64,000 bases of DNA from contig NZ_CP022985.1 of assembly GCF_003425985.1 (NCBI RefSeq), positions 4,138,001 to 4,202,000 on the forward strand, read 5' to 3'. This document shows, piece after piece, positions 53,980 to 63,318 of the stretch (positions are counted from its first letter, which is position 1; each line of letters begins with the position of its first letter). A program made the translations under genes and the position numbers. A model generated the notes under the pieces. It was not told the origin of the DNA. It saw only the letters and a program-made list of their open reading frames with translations, and did not search any database. The stretch comes from Mariniflexile sp. TRM1-10. Its GTDB lineage: Bacteria; Bacteroidota; Bacteroidia; Flavobacteriales; Flavobacteriaceae.

Positions 53980-55068
53980 ATGAAAAATACAGCCTTAACA
54001 AAAACCCATGAATCCCTTGGCGCTAAATTAGTACCCTTTGCAGGTTTTAACATGCCTGTACAATACGAAGGTGTTACTATAGAACACGAAACCGTTAGAA
54101 AAGCCGTTGGCGTTTTTGATGTATCACATATGGGCGAGTTTTTAATTGAAGGCGAACATGCTTTGGCGCTTATACAAAAAGTATCAAGTAACGATGCTTC
54201 AAAATTAAGCATTGGTAAAGCACAATATAGCTGCATGCCAAACGAAACGGGTGGCATTGTAGACGATTTAATTATATACCAAATTAAAGAACAAACCTAT
54301 TTACTGGTGGTGAATGCCAGCAACATTGAAAAAGATTGGAACTGGATTCAGTCTCAAAATAACATGGGGGCTACCATGCGCAATTTAAGTGACGATTATT
54401 CGTTACTAGCCATTCAAGGACCCAAAGCGGTTGAAGCGATGCAAAGTTTAACCAGTCACGATTTATCGGCTATCAATTTTTACAACTTTATAGTGGGTGA
54501 TTTTGCAGGTATTGAACATGTTATTATTTCGGCAACAGGTTACACAGGTAGTGGCGGTTTCGAAATTTACTGCAAGAACAGCGAAGTCAAACAAATTTGG
54601 GATAAAGTATTTGAAGCAGGAAAAGATTTTGGTATCAAACCTATTGGGTTGGCGGCCCGCGATACCCTACGTTTAGAAATGGGTTATTGCCTTTACGGAA
54701 ACGATATTAATGACAGCACCTCACCTATTGAAGCTGGTTTGGGCTGGATAACAAAATTCACCAAAGACTTTACAAATTCCGAAGCTTTGAAAAAAGAAAA
54801 AGAACAAGGTCCAGAACGCAAATTAGTCGCTTTTGAGCTAGACGAACGTGGTATTCCGCGTCACGACTACGATATTGTAGACAGTAACGGCAACAAAATA
54901 GGCCTAGTAACCTCGGGGACCATGTCTCCAAGTTTGGGCAAGGGTATTGGTTTAGGTTATGTGCCTACTGATTTTTCCCAAGTTGGAAGTAAAATCTACA
55001 TCCAAATACGTAAAAATGCCATACCAGCAACGGTTGTCAAATTACCGTTTTATAAAGAGCAAACCTAA
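53980..55068 (+). CDS. gcvT: glycine-cleavage-system T protein (aminomethyltransferase)
   Basis: A 362-residue folate enzyme of full length. Features are [16 protein letters not shown] near the N-terminus, [31 protein letters not shown], the folate-binding [15 protein letters not shown] and [12 protein letters not shown], and the C-terminal beta-barrel [17 protein letters not shown]. It transfers the methylene group of glycine from the H-protein to tetrahydrofolate. Its GcvH and GcvP partners are elsewhere. The reductase-like gene follows 9 bp later, suggesting co-transcription. Confidence 0.95.
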   Translation: MKNTALTKTHESLGAKLVPFAGFNMPVQYEGVTIEHETVRKAVGVFDVSHMGEFLIEGEHALALIQKVSSNDASKLSIGKAQYSCMPNETGGIVDDLIIYQIKEQTYLLVVNASNIEKDWNWIQSQNNMGATMRNLSDDYSLLAIQGPKAVEAMQSLTSHDLSAINFYNFIVGDFAGIEHVIISATGYTGSGGFEIYCKNSEVKQIWDKVFEAGKDFGIKPIGLAARDTLRLEMGYCLYGNDINDSTSPIEAGLGWITKFTKDFTNSEALKKEKEQGPERKLVAFELDERGIPRHDYDIVDSNGNKIGLVTSGTMSPSLGKGIGLGYVPTDFSQVGSKIYIQIRKNAIPATVVKLPFYKEQT

Positions 55069-55077
55069 ATCAGGTTA

Positions 55078-55914
55078 ATGAAAGCACAGGGGAAAGAAAG
55101 TAAACATCGCATATTAATTTTAGGTGCCAGTGGTTTTTTAGGGAATGCCATTTATAGAGAACTCTGCTCTTATTTTAAAACTTTCGGAACCTACAACACA
55201 TCAAATATTCAATTAGAAAAAAACAAGCATTTTTTTCAATACAATTTTGAAGAAGATGATGTTTACGAAATACTCAATATTGTAAAACCTACCATCATTA
55301 TTTCGGCACTTCGCGGTGATTTTGCAACCCAATTTATAGCTCATAAACATGTTGCAGAGTATGTATTTTCAAAAAAAACAAAAATCATCTTTTTATCATC
55401 GTCCAATGTTTTTGATGCCTATAGCAAGTACCCGAGCTACGAAGAAGACAAAACATTAAGCAACAGTGTGTACGGACATTTCAAAATTAAAATTGAAAAC
55501 ATGCTGCTACGCCTACCAAAAAACCAAGTCGCCATTTTAAGGCTTCCCATGGTTTTTGGCAAACAATCTCCCAGAGTTCAAGAAATTGCTCGAAATATAA
55601 GCGAAGATATACCCGTTGAAGTGTTTCCTAATTTAATAATGAATGTCACAACAGATAGCAAGGTAGCCCTACAAATTCACTACATTATTAACCGAAATAA
55701 ATCAGGCATTTTTCACTTAGGCAGTACCGATTTAGTACATCACGACGAATTCATAAAAGACCTTACAAAATCCCTAGGTCTTAAAAACGCCATATACAAG
55801 CAAGTCTATACCACTAATGATGACCGGTATTTGGCCGTATTACCAAAATACAATTTATTACCAATAGACCTCCAAATAATAAGCCAAGACATCATCACCG
55901 AACTAGAAGTATAA
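55078..55914 (+). CDS. NAD(P)-dependent sugar-nucleotide reductase-like protein (RmlD/SDR family)
   Basis: A 278-residue extended short-chain dehydrogenase. The N-terminal Rossmann motif is ILGASGFLGNAIYREL (~14-29); IIISALRGDFATQF and LSSSNVFDAYSKYPSYEEDK follow, with a catalytic-type Y-K pair in SVYGHFKIKIENML and LRLPMVFGKQSP after it. The layout matches RmlD-like NAD(P) sugar reductases (sugar_bind_domain). The substrate is unknown. It follows gcvT by 9 bp, an unexpected pairing. A GC-rich repeat starts 6 bp after the stop. Confidence 0.83.
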   Translation: MKAQGKESKHRILILGASGFLGNAIYRELCSYFKTFGTYNTSNIQLEKNKHFFQYNFEEDDVYEILNIVKPTIIISALRGDFATQFIAHKHVAEYVFSKKTKIIFLSSSNVFDAYSKYPSYEEDKTLSNSVYGHFKIKIENMLLRLPKNQVAILRLPMVFGKQSPRVQEIARNISEDIPVEVFPNLIMNVTTDSKVALQIHYIINRNKSGIFHLGSTDLVHHDEFIKDLTKSLGLKNAIYKQVYTTNDDRYLAVLPKYNLLPIDLQIISQDIITELEV

Positions 55915-55920
55915 GGCATT

Positions 55921-56017
55921 CGGGCGTTCCCTATCGGGTCGGGTTTTTCCTTACAAGTCCTCGCTCCTCCGTCGCTGTGGGCTTTCCAGTACAACCCCTA
56001 ACGCGGGTGTCCCAGCC
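55921..56017. repeat. GC-rich repeat element with GGGCGTT...AACGCGGGTG ends
   Basis: A ~97-bp, GC-rich block in otherwise AT-rich DNA: CGGGCGTTCCC, a GGGTCGGG core, TCCTCGCTCCTCCGTCGCTG and CCCCTAACGCGGGTGTCCC. The ends GCGTT (55924-55928) and AACGC (56000-56004) pair. From memory, similar elements are common between flavobacterial genes. Only one copy is seen here. Confidence 0.7.
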
Positions 56018-56121
56018 ATACAACAGCAATCCTGCATAGTTTAACCTAGAATAACAAAACATTATTCATTTGAAATTAGTAAATTAGTAAAAATTTAATA
56101 TTAATTAATAAATCCATTATT

Positions 56122-56418
56122 ATGAGCAAACTTTCTGCCGAAGACATAGAAAAAAGATTATTAAATTTACCTGAGTGGGATTATTATGACGATGCCATTC
56201 ATGCCGAATTTGAATTCGAAAATTTTAAAGACTGCTTTAGCGCCATGAGTAGGATCGCTTTCGAGTGTGAAGCATTAAACCATCATCCCGACTGGTCCAA
56301 CGTATATAATGTACTAACCATTTCATTATCAACTCACTCTGAAAATGGTGTCACCGAAAAAGATTTCAAACTAGCAAAAGCTATTGAGGCTATTGTAGAA
56401 CCGGATGATGAAGATTAA
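56122..56418 (+). CDS. pterin-4a-carbinolamine dehydratase
   Basis: A 98-residue protein matching PCD/DCoH in length and motif. The active-site region HHPDWSNVYN (~54-63), with two catalytic histidines and a tryptophan nearby, is intact, after the FKDCFSAMSRIAFECEALN helix; the protein ends with an acidic VEPDDED. It dehydrates 4a-hydroxytetrahydrobiopterin during aromatic hydroxylation. It is cytoplasmic. It stands between an SDR gene and yebC, with no evident operon. Confidence 0.93.
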   Translation: MSKLSAEDIEKRLLNLPEWDYYDDAIHAEFEFENFKDCFSAMSRIAFECEALNHHPDWSNVYNVLTISLSTHSENGVTEKDFKLAKAIEAIVEPDDED

Positions 56419-56503
56419 AACCAAGTAATCAGTGTTCAGTAACAGTTTTCTGTATATCACACTATAAAAATTAATATCCGTTATTTCAATTCGTAGATTT
56501 TTT

Positions 56504-56511
56504 TAAATTTG
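56504..56511 (+). promoter_or_regulatory. -7 promoter box TAAATTTG of yebC
   Basis: Matches TAnnTTTG, 51 bp before the yebC ATG. The -33 half is not convincing. Degenerate TTTAAACTTTAAACTTT repeats follow at 56538-56560. Confidence 0.5.
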
Positions 56512-56562
56512 CATCGGTTGAAAAAACTTTTGACCTTAAACCTTTAAACTTTAAACTTTAGT

Positions 56563-57282
56563 ATGGGAAGAGCTTTTGAATTTAGAAAAGCACGTAAAAT
56601 GAAGCGTTGGTCTGCTATGAGTAAGGCATTTACACGCATTGGAAAAGACATTGTAATGGCCGTAAAAGAAGGCGGTCCAGATCCGGCAAGTAACGCTAGG
56701 TTAAGAGCTGTGATGCAAAATGCCAAGGCGGTAAATATGCCTAAAGACAACGTAGAACGGGCTATAAAAAAAGCAAGCGAAAAAGGTCAAGGAGATTATA
56801 AAGAAGTTATTTTTGAAGGCTACGCACCCCATGGAATTGCTGTTTTAGTTGAAACCGCAACCGATAACAATACCAGAACCGTAGCGAATGTGCGTAGTTA
56901 TTTTAATAAATGTGATGGTAGTTTAGGTACTTCGGGTTCGGTAGTATTTATGTTCGACCACACCTGTAATTTTAGAATCAATGCCGAAGGTTTAGACGCC
57001 GAAGAAATTGAGTTGGAATTTATAGACTACGGTGCCGAAGAAGTTTTTGCCGATGAAGATGGCATTTTAATTTACGCGCCTTTTGAAAGTTTTGGTGCTA
57101 TTCAAGCAGCTTTAGAAGAAAAAGGTATTGAAATATTATCGTCTGGTTTTGAACGTATTCCACAGGTAACAAAAAAATTGACTCCAGAGCAAGCTGCCGA
57201 TGTTGAAAAGCTTTTAGAAAAATTAGACGACGACGACGACGTGCAAAATGTATATCACACGATGGAAGAAAGTGAGGATTAA
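56563..57282 (+). CDS. YebC/PmpR-family DNA-binding regulator
   Basis: A 239-residue protein with the three-domain YebC layout: an N-terminal basic helical part (FEFRKARKMKRWSAMSKAFTR, then GGPDPASNARLRAVMQNAK), a middle domain (YKEVIFEGYAPHGIAVLVE, TRTVANVRSYFNKCDGSLG) and an acidic C-terminus (KLDDDDDVQNVYHTMEE). The family contains a transcriptional regulator and, in other members, a translation factor for proline stretches (TACO1-type). It is monocistronic and terminated strongly. A few lysine-rich positions at the start are typical. Confidence 0.92.
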   Translation: MGRAFEFRKARKMKRWSAMSKAFTRIGKDIVMAVKEGGPDPASNARLRAVMQNAKAVNMPKDNVERAIKKASEKGQGDYKEVIFEGYAPHGIAVLVETATDNNTRTVANVRSYFNKCDGSLGTSGSVVFMFDHTCNFRINAEGLDAEEIELEFIDYGAEEVFADEDGILIYAPFESFGAIQAALEEKGIEILSSGFERIPQVTKKLTPEQAADVEKLLEKLDDDDDVQNVYHTMEESED

Positions 57283-57298
57283 TATTTGTAAGTTTATT

Positions 57299-57326
57299 AA
57301 AGAGAGTCTAAAGGCTCTCTTTTTAT
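57299..57326 (+). terminator. intrinsic terminator after yebC
   Basis: AAAGAGAGTC (57299-57308) pairs with GGCTCTCTTT (57313-57322, one G-U) around TAAA, followed by TT and more T's. Confidence 0.9.
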
Positions 57327-57340
57327 TTTTAGAATAGCAC

Positions 57341-58324
57341 ATGGAAGATAAAAAAACAATCAAATGGGGTATTATTGGCTGTGGCAACGTTACCGAAGTT
57401 AAAAGTGGTCCTGCATATAAAAACACCGAAGGTTTTGAGCTTGTAGCAGTCATGAGGCGAGATACTGAAAAAGCTCAAGATTATGCCAACCGACATGGTA
57501 TTAAAAAATACTACACCAATGCTGATGACTTAATTAATGATGATGAAGTAGACGCAATTTATATTGCAACCCCTCCAGACACACATAAACTTTATGCTTT
57601 AAAGGTTGCCGAAGCAGGTAAAATGTGCTGCATTGAAAAACCAATGACACCCAGTTATGCTGAAAGTTTAGAAGTTTATAATCTATTTAAAGAAAAACAA
57701 CTGCCGTTATTTGTTGCCTATTACAGACGTTCTTTGCCCCGATTTACTAAAATTAATGAATGGCTAAAGCACCAATATATTGGCGAGGTGAGGCACATTA
57801 ACTGGCATTTTAGTAAACCAGCAAGCGATTTAGATAAATCTGGTACTTACAACTGGCGTACCGATGCAAAAATAGCTCCTGCTGGTTATTTTGATGATTT
57901 AGCAAGTCATGGGCTAGATTTGTTTAATTTTCTTTTGGGCGATATTAAAGAAGCTCATGGTATTAGTTTAAATCAGCAAAAAAACTATACCGCAAAAGAT
58001 GCTATTACAGCATGTTGGTTACATCAAAACAATGTGACAGGTTCTGGCACTTGGAATTTTGATTGCCATGATTCTTTAGATAAAGTAACTATTTACGGAA
58101 GTGACGGAAAGATTGAGTTTTCCATATTTCATGAAAACGCCATAGTATTAGAAAGCAAAACAAAAAAAGAGTCACTTTTTATTGATAATCCAAAACATAT
58201 TCAAATATATCATGTGGAAGGTATGCGCGATATGTTAATTCATAAAAATTTCACCCATCCTTCTACGGGGCTGTCTGCACTTCATGCCAATTGGGTTATG
58301 GATAAAATTCTTGGTGCACTTTAA
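57341..58324 (+). CDS. Gfo/Idh/MocA-family oxidoreductase
   Basis: A 327-residue NAD(P)-dependent oxidoreductase. The N-terminal Rossmann motif is GIIGCGNVTEVKSGPAY (~10-26), then DAIYIATPPDTHKLYALKVA and the catalytic-region EKPMTPSYAESLE (EKP motif, where the lysine of the dinucleotide fold lies). The C-terminal alpha/beta domain contains GYFDDLASHGLDLFNFLLGD with a conserved H. Members oxidise cyclitols or sugars; the substrate is unknown. It is separated from yebC by a terminator and has no clear partner. Confidence 0.88.
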   Translation: MEDKKTIKWGIIGCGNVTEVKSGPAYKNTEGFELVAVMRRDTEKAQDYANRHGIKKYYTNADDLINDDEVDAIYIATPPDTHKLYALKVAEAGKMCCIEKPMTPSYAESLEVYNLFKEKQLPLFVAYYRRSLPRFTKINEWLKHQYIGEVRHINWHFSKPASDLDKSGTYNWRTDAKIAPAGYFDDLASHGLDLFNFLLGDIKEAHGISLNQQKNYTAKDAITACWLHQNNVTGSGTWNFDCHDSLDKVTIYGSDGKIEFSIFHENAIVLESKTKKESLFIDNPKHIQIYHVEGMRDMLIHKNFTHPSTGLSALHANWVMDKILGAL

Positions 58325-58494
58325 TTATTTGTCTATTTGTCTTGATTTTTTCTAAACAATTTTAGTTAATGTGCACATTTATAGTGTGTTTTAACATTAT
58401 TATTAGAAAAAATAATTTATTATGTAGTATTTTTAGCTCGACTAATTCAAAAACAATTAAAAGTTAACTTCCTGTTAGCACCACTAAATGTACT

Positions 58495-61089
58495 ATGAGA
58501 CACACCAAATTACACGCAGTCCGTTACGCCTATATCGCATGGGCCCTGTTTGCACTCTTATCTTTTCAAAATATAGAGTCCCAAAACAAAAAAAAGAAAA
58601 ATAAAAAAGGAGACACTACAGAAGCACCTGCTCGACCTACTAAAAAAGAAAAAACAATTGTAGAACTAGTAAAATCCAGCAAAACAATTGAAGGGTTATT
58701 TCCTATCTATCAGGATACCATTACGGGATCATTACAAATGATTATATCAGACAACCAAATAGATAAGGAATTTATCTGTTTCAGTCAAATAGCCGATGGT
58801 GTTGTAGATGCTGGCAGAACAATCAGAGGTTCATACCTAGGTTCTAAAGTTGTTAAAATTGAAAAATATTTTAATAAAATAGAGTTTGTAGCTCAAAATA
58901 CATCGTTTTATTTTGATCCGAAAAATCCACTTTCTAAATCTAAAGAAGCCAATATAACCAATGCTAATTTGGCTAGTTTACAAATTGAAGCACATGATAA
59001 AAAGAATGGACTCTATTTAATTAAAGCCGATGAACTTTTTTTAAATGAAACTTTTACTCAAGTTAAAAGCCCTGGTTCTCCTGGAAAATCGCCAACAGCT
59101 TTTAAACTCGGTAGTTTAAACAAATCGAAAACTAAAATTAATTCTATAAAAAACTATTCAGAAAACACAAATATAGAAGTAGAATATGTGTATTCCTCCC
59201 CTGCTGTATTAAATAATGGTTCTAATGCTATTGCTGATGGCAGAAACGTGAGTATAAAAGTGTTTCAAAGTTTAATGGCCATGCCAGAAAATAATTATGA
59301 AGTTAGATACGACGATCCAAGAGTGGGCTATTTCATTACTCAAGTTGATGATAAAACGACTACCAAGAGCATAGCGTATAGAGATTTGATTCATAGATGG
59401 CATTTAGAAAAGAAAGACCCCAATGCCGCTATTTCTGAACCTGTTGAGCCTATTACTTGGTGGATAGAAAACTCTACACCTCTAGAATGGCGAGAAACCA
59501 TTACCAATGCTGTTTTACAATGGAATGTTGCTTTTGAAAAAGCAGGATTTAAAAATGCCATCGCTGTAAAAGTACAACCTGACGATGCCACTTGGGATGC
59601 TGGAGACATTAAATACAATGTCTTGCGTTGGACATCATCACCCAAACCTCCGTTTGGTGGATATGGTCCAAGTTTTGTAAACCCAAAAACAGGACAAATA
59701 TTAGGTGCCGATATTATGCTGGAATTTGCACATTTTACCAACCGGGTTTTTTATGATAAAGTGTATAGTTTAGCAACTTTAGACACGCCTTTTGAAGCAC
59801 CTGAACATAACGAACCAAACCATATGCATTGCACATTAGGACATAAACTACAAGAAGAAGTTATGTTTGCAAGTGCCGCCGCAGCGGCTTATACAAATTC
59901 TGATTTTGAAATGGATCGTATTAAAAAGGAATCTATGACGGCTTTAATTATGCATGAAATTGGGCATACTTTAGGTTTAAATCATAATATGAAAGCGAGT
60001 CAGTTATTTTCTCCAGAACAGTTAAATGATGCCGAATTTATTGAAGGGAAATGTTTAACGGCTTCAGTTATGGACTATGCTGCCTTAAACATTACCAAAG
60101 ACCGAAGCAAACAAGGACAATATGATGACGTTACTGTTGGTCCTTACGATATTTGGGCCATACAGCTAGGTTATCAACCATTTGCATCTGAAGCTGAGCA
60201 CCAAGCATTATTAAATGAATCTACAAAACCAGAACATATTTTTGGAAATGATGCTGATGACATGCGTGCACCAGGAAAAGCAATTGACCCACGAGTGAAT
60301 GTGTCCGATCAATCAAATGATCAAATTACATGGTCTATAGACAGAATAGAATTGTCTAACAACTTAATGAAAGATGTAAAAACAAAGTTTACAAAATCAG
60401 GTGAATCGTATGAGGAATTAAGACGCGTATATTATTTATTAAGTTCACAGAAAGCAACCGCTGGAAACACCATATCAAGATTTATTGGTGGTGTGTATGT
60501 TGACAGAGCTATGGCAGGACAAGAAGGTGGCACACAGTCTTACACACCAGTAAGTCTAAAAGATCAAAAACGTGCTATGGCTGCTTTAAGCAAGTATGTT
60601 TTTGCACCAAATGCTTTTGATGCACCAAATGATTTGTACAATTATTTAGCAATACAACGTCGTGGTTTTAATTTTAAAACTCCTGAAGATCCAAAAATTC
60701 ACAATCAAGTTTTAACCTATCAAAAAAATGTATTGAATCATCTTTTGCATTATAATACACTACAACGTATTTCTGATTCTGAATTATACGGAAATGAATA
60801 TCAATTAGCTTCTTTTATGACCGATTTAAATAATGCTATTTTTAAAGCGGATATTTATGGTAATGTGAACTCGTTTAGACAAAACTTGCAGTTAGAATAT
60901 ACTCATATGCTTATAGGTATGCTAACAGGAAAACAAAGTGGTAGTTATACTAGCAATGCTAAGTCTATGGCTCTATATAATTTAAAGAAAATAAAAGCAA
61001 TGGCTGGTATATCTGGCGATGTGGCTTCAATAGCACATAAACAGCATTTAAGAACACTTATAGACAATGCTTTAGAAGAAGTTAAATAA
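58495..61089 (+). CDS. large secreted zinc metalloprotease (DUF5117/DUF5118-type)
   Basis: An 864-residue protein with an N-terminal hydrophobic signal-like segment (~14-28), a lysine-rich linker, a DUF5118/DUF5117-type N-terminal domain (~50-350) and a zinc-protease core with the zincin motif HEIGHTLGLNH: H487, E488, H491 and H497. A met-turn-like SVMDYAAL follows 32 residues later. Annotated members are zinc-dependent metalloproteases of Bacteroidota. It lacks a T9SS tail and lipobox, so its location is periplasmic or membrane-associated. A terminator closes the gene. Confidence 0.88.
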   Translation: MRHTKLHAVRYAYIAWALFALLSFQNIESQNKKKKNKKGDTTEAPARPTKKEKTIVELVKSSKTIEGLFPIYQDTITGSLQMIISDNQIDKEFICFSQIADGVVDAGRTIRGSYLGSKVVKIEKYFNKIEFVAQNTSFYFDPKNPLSKSKEANITNANLASLQIEAHDKKNGLYLIKADELFLNETFTQVKSPGSPGKSPTAFKLGSLNKSKTKINSIKNYSENTNIEVEYVYSSPAVLNNGSNAIADGRNVSIKVFQSLMAMPENNYEVRYDDPRVGYFITQVDDKTTTKSIAYRDLIHRWHLEKKDPNAAISEPVEPITWWIENSTPLEWRETITNAVLQWNVAFEKAGFKNAIAVKVQPDDATWDAGDIKYNVLRWTSSPKPPFGGYGPSFVNPKTGQILGADIMLEFAHFTNRVFYDKVYSLATLDTPFEAPEHNEPNHMHCTLGHKLQEEVMFASAAAAAYTNSDFEMDRIKKESMTALIMHEIGHTLGLNHNMKASQLFSPEQLNDAEFIEGKCLTASVMDYAALNITKDRSKQGQYDDVTVGPYDIWAIQLGYQPFASEAEHQALLNESTKPEHIFGNDADDMRAPGKAIDPRVNVSDQSNDQITWSIDRIELSNNLMKDVKTKFTKSGESYEELRRVYYLLSSQKATAGNTISRFIGGVYVDRAMAGQEGGTQSYTPVSLKDQKRAMAALSKYVFAPNAFDAPNDLYNYLAIQRRGFNFKTPEDPKIHNQVLTYQKNVLNHLLHYNTLQRISDSELYGNEYQLASFMTDLNNAIFKADIYGNVNSFRQNLQLEYTHMLIGMLTGKQSGSYTSNAKSMALYNLKKIKAMAGISGDVASIAHKQHLRTLIDNALEEVK

Positions 61090-61110
61090 GGTTAATTATG
61101 TGAAAAGAAA

Positions 61111-61144
61111 AAAGCTACTTTCAAATGGAAGTAGCTTTGTTTTT
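61111..61144 (+). terminator. intrinsic terminator after the metalloprotease
   Basis: AAAGCTACTTT (61111-61121) pairs with GAAGTAGCTTT (61128-61138), followed by GTTTTTG; one G-U pair. Confidence 0.85.
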
Positions 61145-61473
61145 GTGGGTTAGTCATGTTTCTTTTTAGGAACAAATGTTTTGTTTACTTTATGTTTCAT
61201 TTTCTAACACAGTAAATATAATTCAATTTCCGTGCCATACTAAGATTATTCAGGTAATTTTCCTTTTACTACCAGTGTTATCCGATAAAACTTTTACAAT
61301 TCACTGTAAACACAGTGATAATGGCTTATTAAAGAGATTACTGATTTGTGGCCTAGCTTTTTTTAATAATTAATCTGAATAATTCCCCGAAGGCTCTTTA
61401 TTCTATTTTCTTTTAACGAAGCCTTGTTTCTTTAATTGGACACTAATGTTTTACTACTGTAAAAAATCGCTTT
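61145..61473. other. ~330-bp gap between convergent genes
   Basis: No credible gene is seen; the longest frame has no family likeness. It contains a truncated palindrome (AATTCCCCGAAGGCTC, 61380-61395) that matches the element at 3985-4000, and a CACTGTAAACACAGTG hairpin (61300-61315). Confidence 0.55.
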
Positions 61474-62556
61474 TTACATTTTTTTATAAAGTTCTTTTAA
61501 CTTTTTAGGGGTTACAATTTGTTTCCAATTTTTACCTAAAGCGTTTTCCCAAAGGGGTACCAAATTTAAAGCAATGCTGATCATTTTATCAAAATCTTCA
61601 TCACTTAAATCGGCACAAATGTTTTGAGGTAAGGCAATATTATGTTTTTTCTTCATAGCTTTAAAAAGTTCAACTCCTTCTGGATAAAACTCTTCTAAGT
61701 GATCAAAAACAATACAATTTCCAACACCATGCTTTATGCCTAGTAAATAGGCCAATGGATAACTCATGGCATGCGCTACACCCACTTGGGAATAGGCAAT
61801 ACTCATACCACCATGCCATGAAGCCATCATGAGTTTTTCTTGGGATTCAATAGCTGTTAAATTATTATCTAAAAATACTTCTTTACACAACTCCAAAGCC
61901 ATTGTGCCATACGTTTCACTAAAAGTATTTAAGTATGTACCTTTTAAAGATTCTATGCAATGAATATAACAATCCATACCTGTGTAAAACCATTGGTCTA
62001 TTGGCACATCTTTAGTAAGTTCTGAGTCTAAAATAACTTGATCAAAAGGGGTGAAATCTGAATTGATGCCTAATTTTTTTTCGGGACCAATAAGAACAGT
62101 TGTTCTAGAAACCTCGGCACCAGTACCTGATATAGTTGGAATACCAACATGATATAAAGCGGCATGCTTTACTAAATCCCAGCCCTGATAATCTTTAGCC
62201 TCTCCTTCGTTGGTAAGCATAATAGATACGGCTTTTGCTAAGTCTAAAACTGAGCCACCACCAATGCCTATAATACCTGATGGTAATTCTTTTGTGGTCA
62301 AAATTATATCATCTACCAAATCATCTACTTGGGATGTTTTTGGTTCTTCTTCAGTTGAAATGAATAGTATTTTATCATCGTAGGCTAACGGAATTCGCGA
62401 TGTTAGCCAAGGATCGTTTTTAAACACATCATCTATTAAATAAATAAATGGGGCGTTCATGTTTAAGCGTTTTGGGGCTAAAATTTCACTTAACTGATTG
62501 AAACTACCTCTGCCAAAAATAACTTTTGACACCATTGGAAAGTTTTTGTAACTCAT
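61474..62556 (-). CDS. iron-containing alcohol dehydrogenase, probable 3-deoxy-manno-octulosonate 8-oxidase (KdnB-like)
   Basis: A 360-residue Fe-dependent alcohol dehydrogenase. The N-terminal Rossmann region has FGRGSFNQLSEIL (~14-26) and GIIGIGGGSVLDLAKAVSIM (~95-114); the metal-binding region includes H203 and H268-type histidines (GMDCYIHCIESLKG, HAMSYPLAYLLGIKHGVGNC). The start closely resembles KdnB of the Kdo8N pathway, which oxidises Kdo at C8. With a HAD-type hydrolase and a KdsB-like cytidylyltransferase next to it, this supports LPS sugar biosynthesis. The aminotransferase partner KdnA is not in the window. Confidence 0.8.
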   Translation of the reverse strand: MSYKNFPMVSKVIFGRGSFNQLSEILAPKRLNMNAPFIYLIDDVFKNDPWLTSRIPLAYDDKILFISTEEEPKTSQVDDLVDDIILTTKELPSGIIGIGGGSVLDLAKAVSIMLTNEGEAKDYQGWDLVKHAALYHVGIPTISGTGAEVSRTTVLIGPEKKLGINSDFTPFDQVILDSELTKDVPIDQWFYTGMDCYIHCIESLKGTYLNTFSETYGTMALELCKEVFLDNNLTAIESQEKLMMASWHGGMSIAYSQVGVAHAMSYPLAYLLGIKHGVGNCIVFDHLEEFYPEGVELFKAMKKKHNIALPQNICADLSDEDFDKMISIALNLVPLWENALGKNWKQIVTPKKLKELYKKM

Positions 62557-62613
62557 TTAATATGTTTTCTTTTTCAAAAGTAAAAATAGTACTATTTTGA
62601 TTTTACTTGGTTA

Positions 62614-63318
62614 TTAATTTAATAATTTCAGTAAATCTCTTAAACTATTGATGGTTTTATAGGCTTTGCCATTGGTTTCTAGCTCTGTAACTTGTTCATG
62701 TGCCCAAGTAGTATGAAACGGAACATGAATGGCATGTGCTTTTATGTTTACCAAAGGTAACACATCCGATTTTAGCGAATTGCCAATCATTAAAAACTCG
62801 GACGGTTTTATATCAAGATGGTTTAATAATTTTGAGTAATTAGCTTCTTGCTTATCGCTTAAAACTTCTATGTGATGAAAATATTTTGTTAACCCCGATT
62901 TTTCAAGTTTACGCTCTTGGTCTAACAAATCGCCTTTAGTCGCTAATATGATTCGGTATTTTTTTGATAAATGTTTTAAAACATCTTCAACCCCATCAAG
63001 TAATTCAACAGGTTTATTAAGCATATCTTTTCCAATATTTAAAATAGCTTCAATACTTTTTGTTGAAATATTATAATTAGATTGTATTAAGGCACTTTCA
63101 ACCATCGATAATACAAACGCCTTAATACCATAACCATATAGTGGCAAATTATCAATTTCTTTTTTAAATAGCTCTTGGTCTATCTTGTTTAAAGTTTCGT
63201 ATTCCGACAATAATTTACCAAACTCAATTTCGGCATCACGAAAATAGGTTTCGTTGACCCAAAGTGTATCATCGGCATCAAAACCAATAACTTTTATGTT
63301 TTTATAATCTATTTCCAT
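62614..63318 (-). CDS. HAD-family hydrolase (probable sugar-phosphate phosphatase)
   Basis: A 234-residue HAD hydrolase. Motif I is GFDADDTLW (D15 and D17 as catalytic aspartates), motif [10 protein letters not shown], and motif [21 protein letters not shown] with the conserved aspartate. The cap domain (residues ~25-105) is helical. It begins 10 bp inside the KdsB-like gene, so the two are translationally coupled. In the Kdo context it might remove a phosphate, but the substrate is inferred only from neighbours. Confidence 0.83.
   Translation of the reverse strand: MEIDYKNIKVIGFDADDTLWVNETYFRDAEIEFGKLLSEYETLNKIDQELFKKEIDNLPLYGYGIKAFVLSMVESALIQSNYNISTKSIEAILNIGKDMLNKPVELLDGVEDVLKHLSKKYRIILATKGDLLDQERKLEKSGLTKYFHHIEVLSDKQEANYSKLLNHLDIKPSEFLMIGNSLKSDVLPLVNIKAHAIHVPFHTTWAHEQVTELETNGKAYKTINSLRDLLKLLN

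Noticed and set aside
58495..61089. T9SS-exported protease
   Set aside because: The C-terminus has no sorting-domain pattern.
61176..61373. 65-codon open frame after the metalloprotease
   Set aside because: Composition is random-like with no family match; it lies in a gap between convergent genes.
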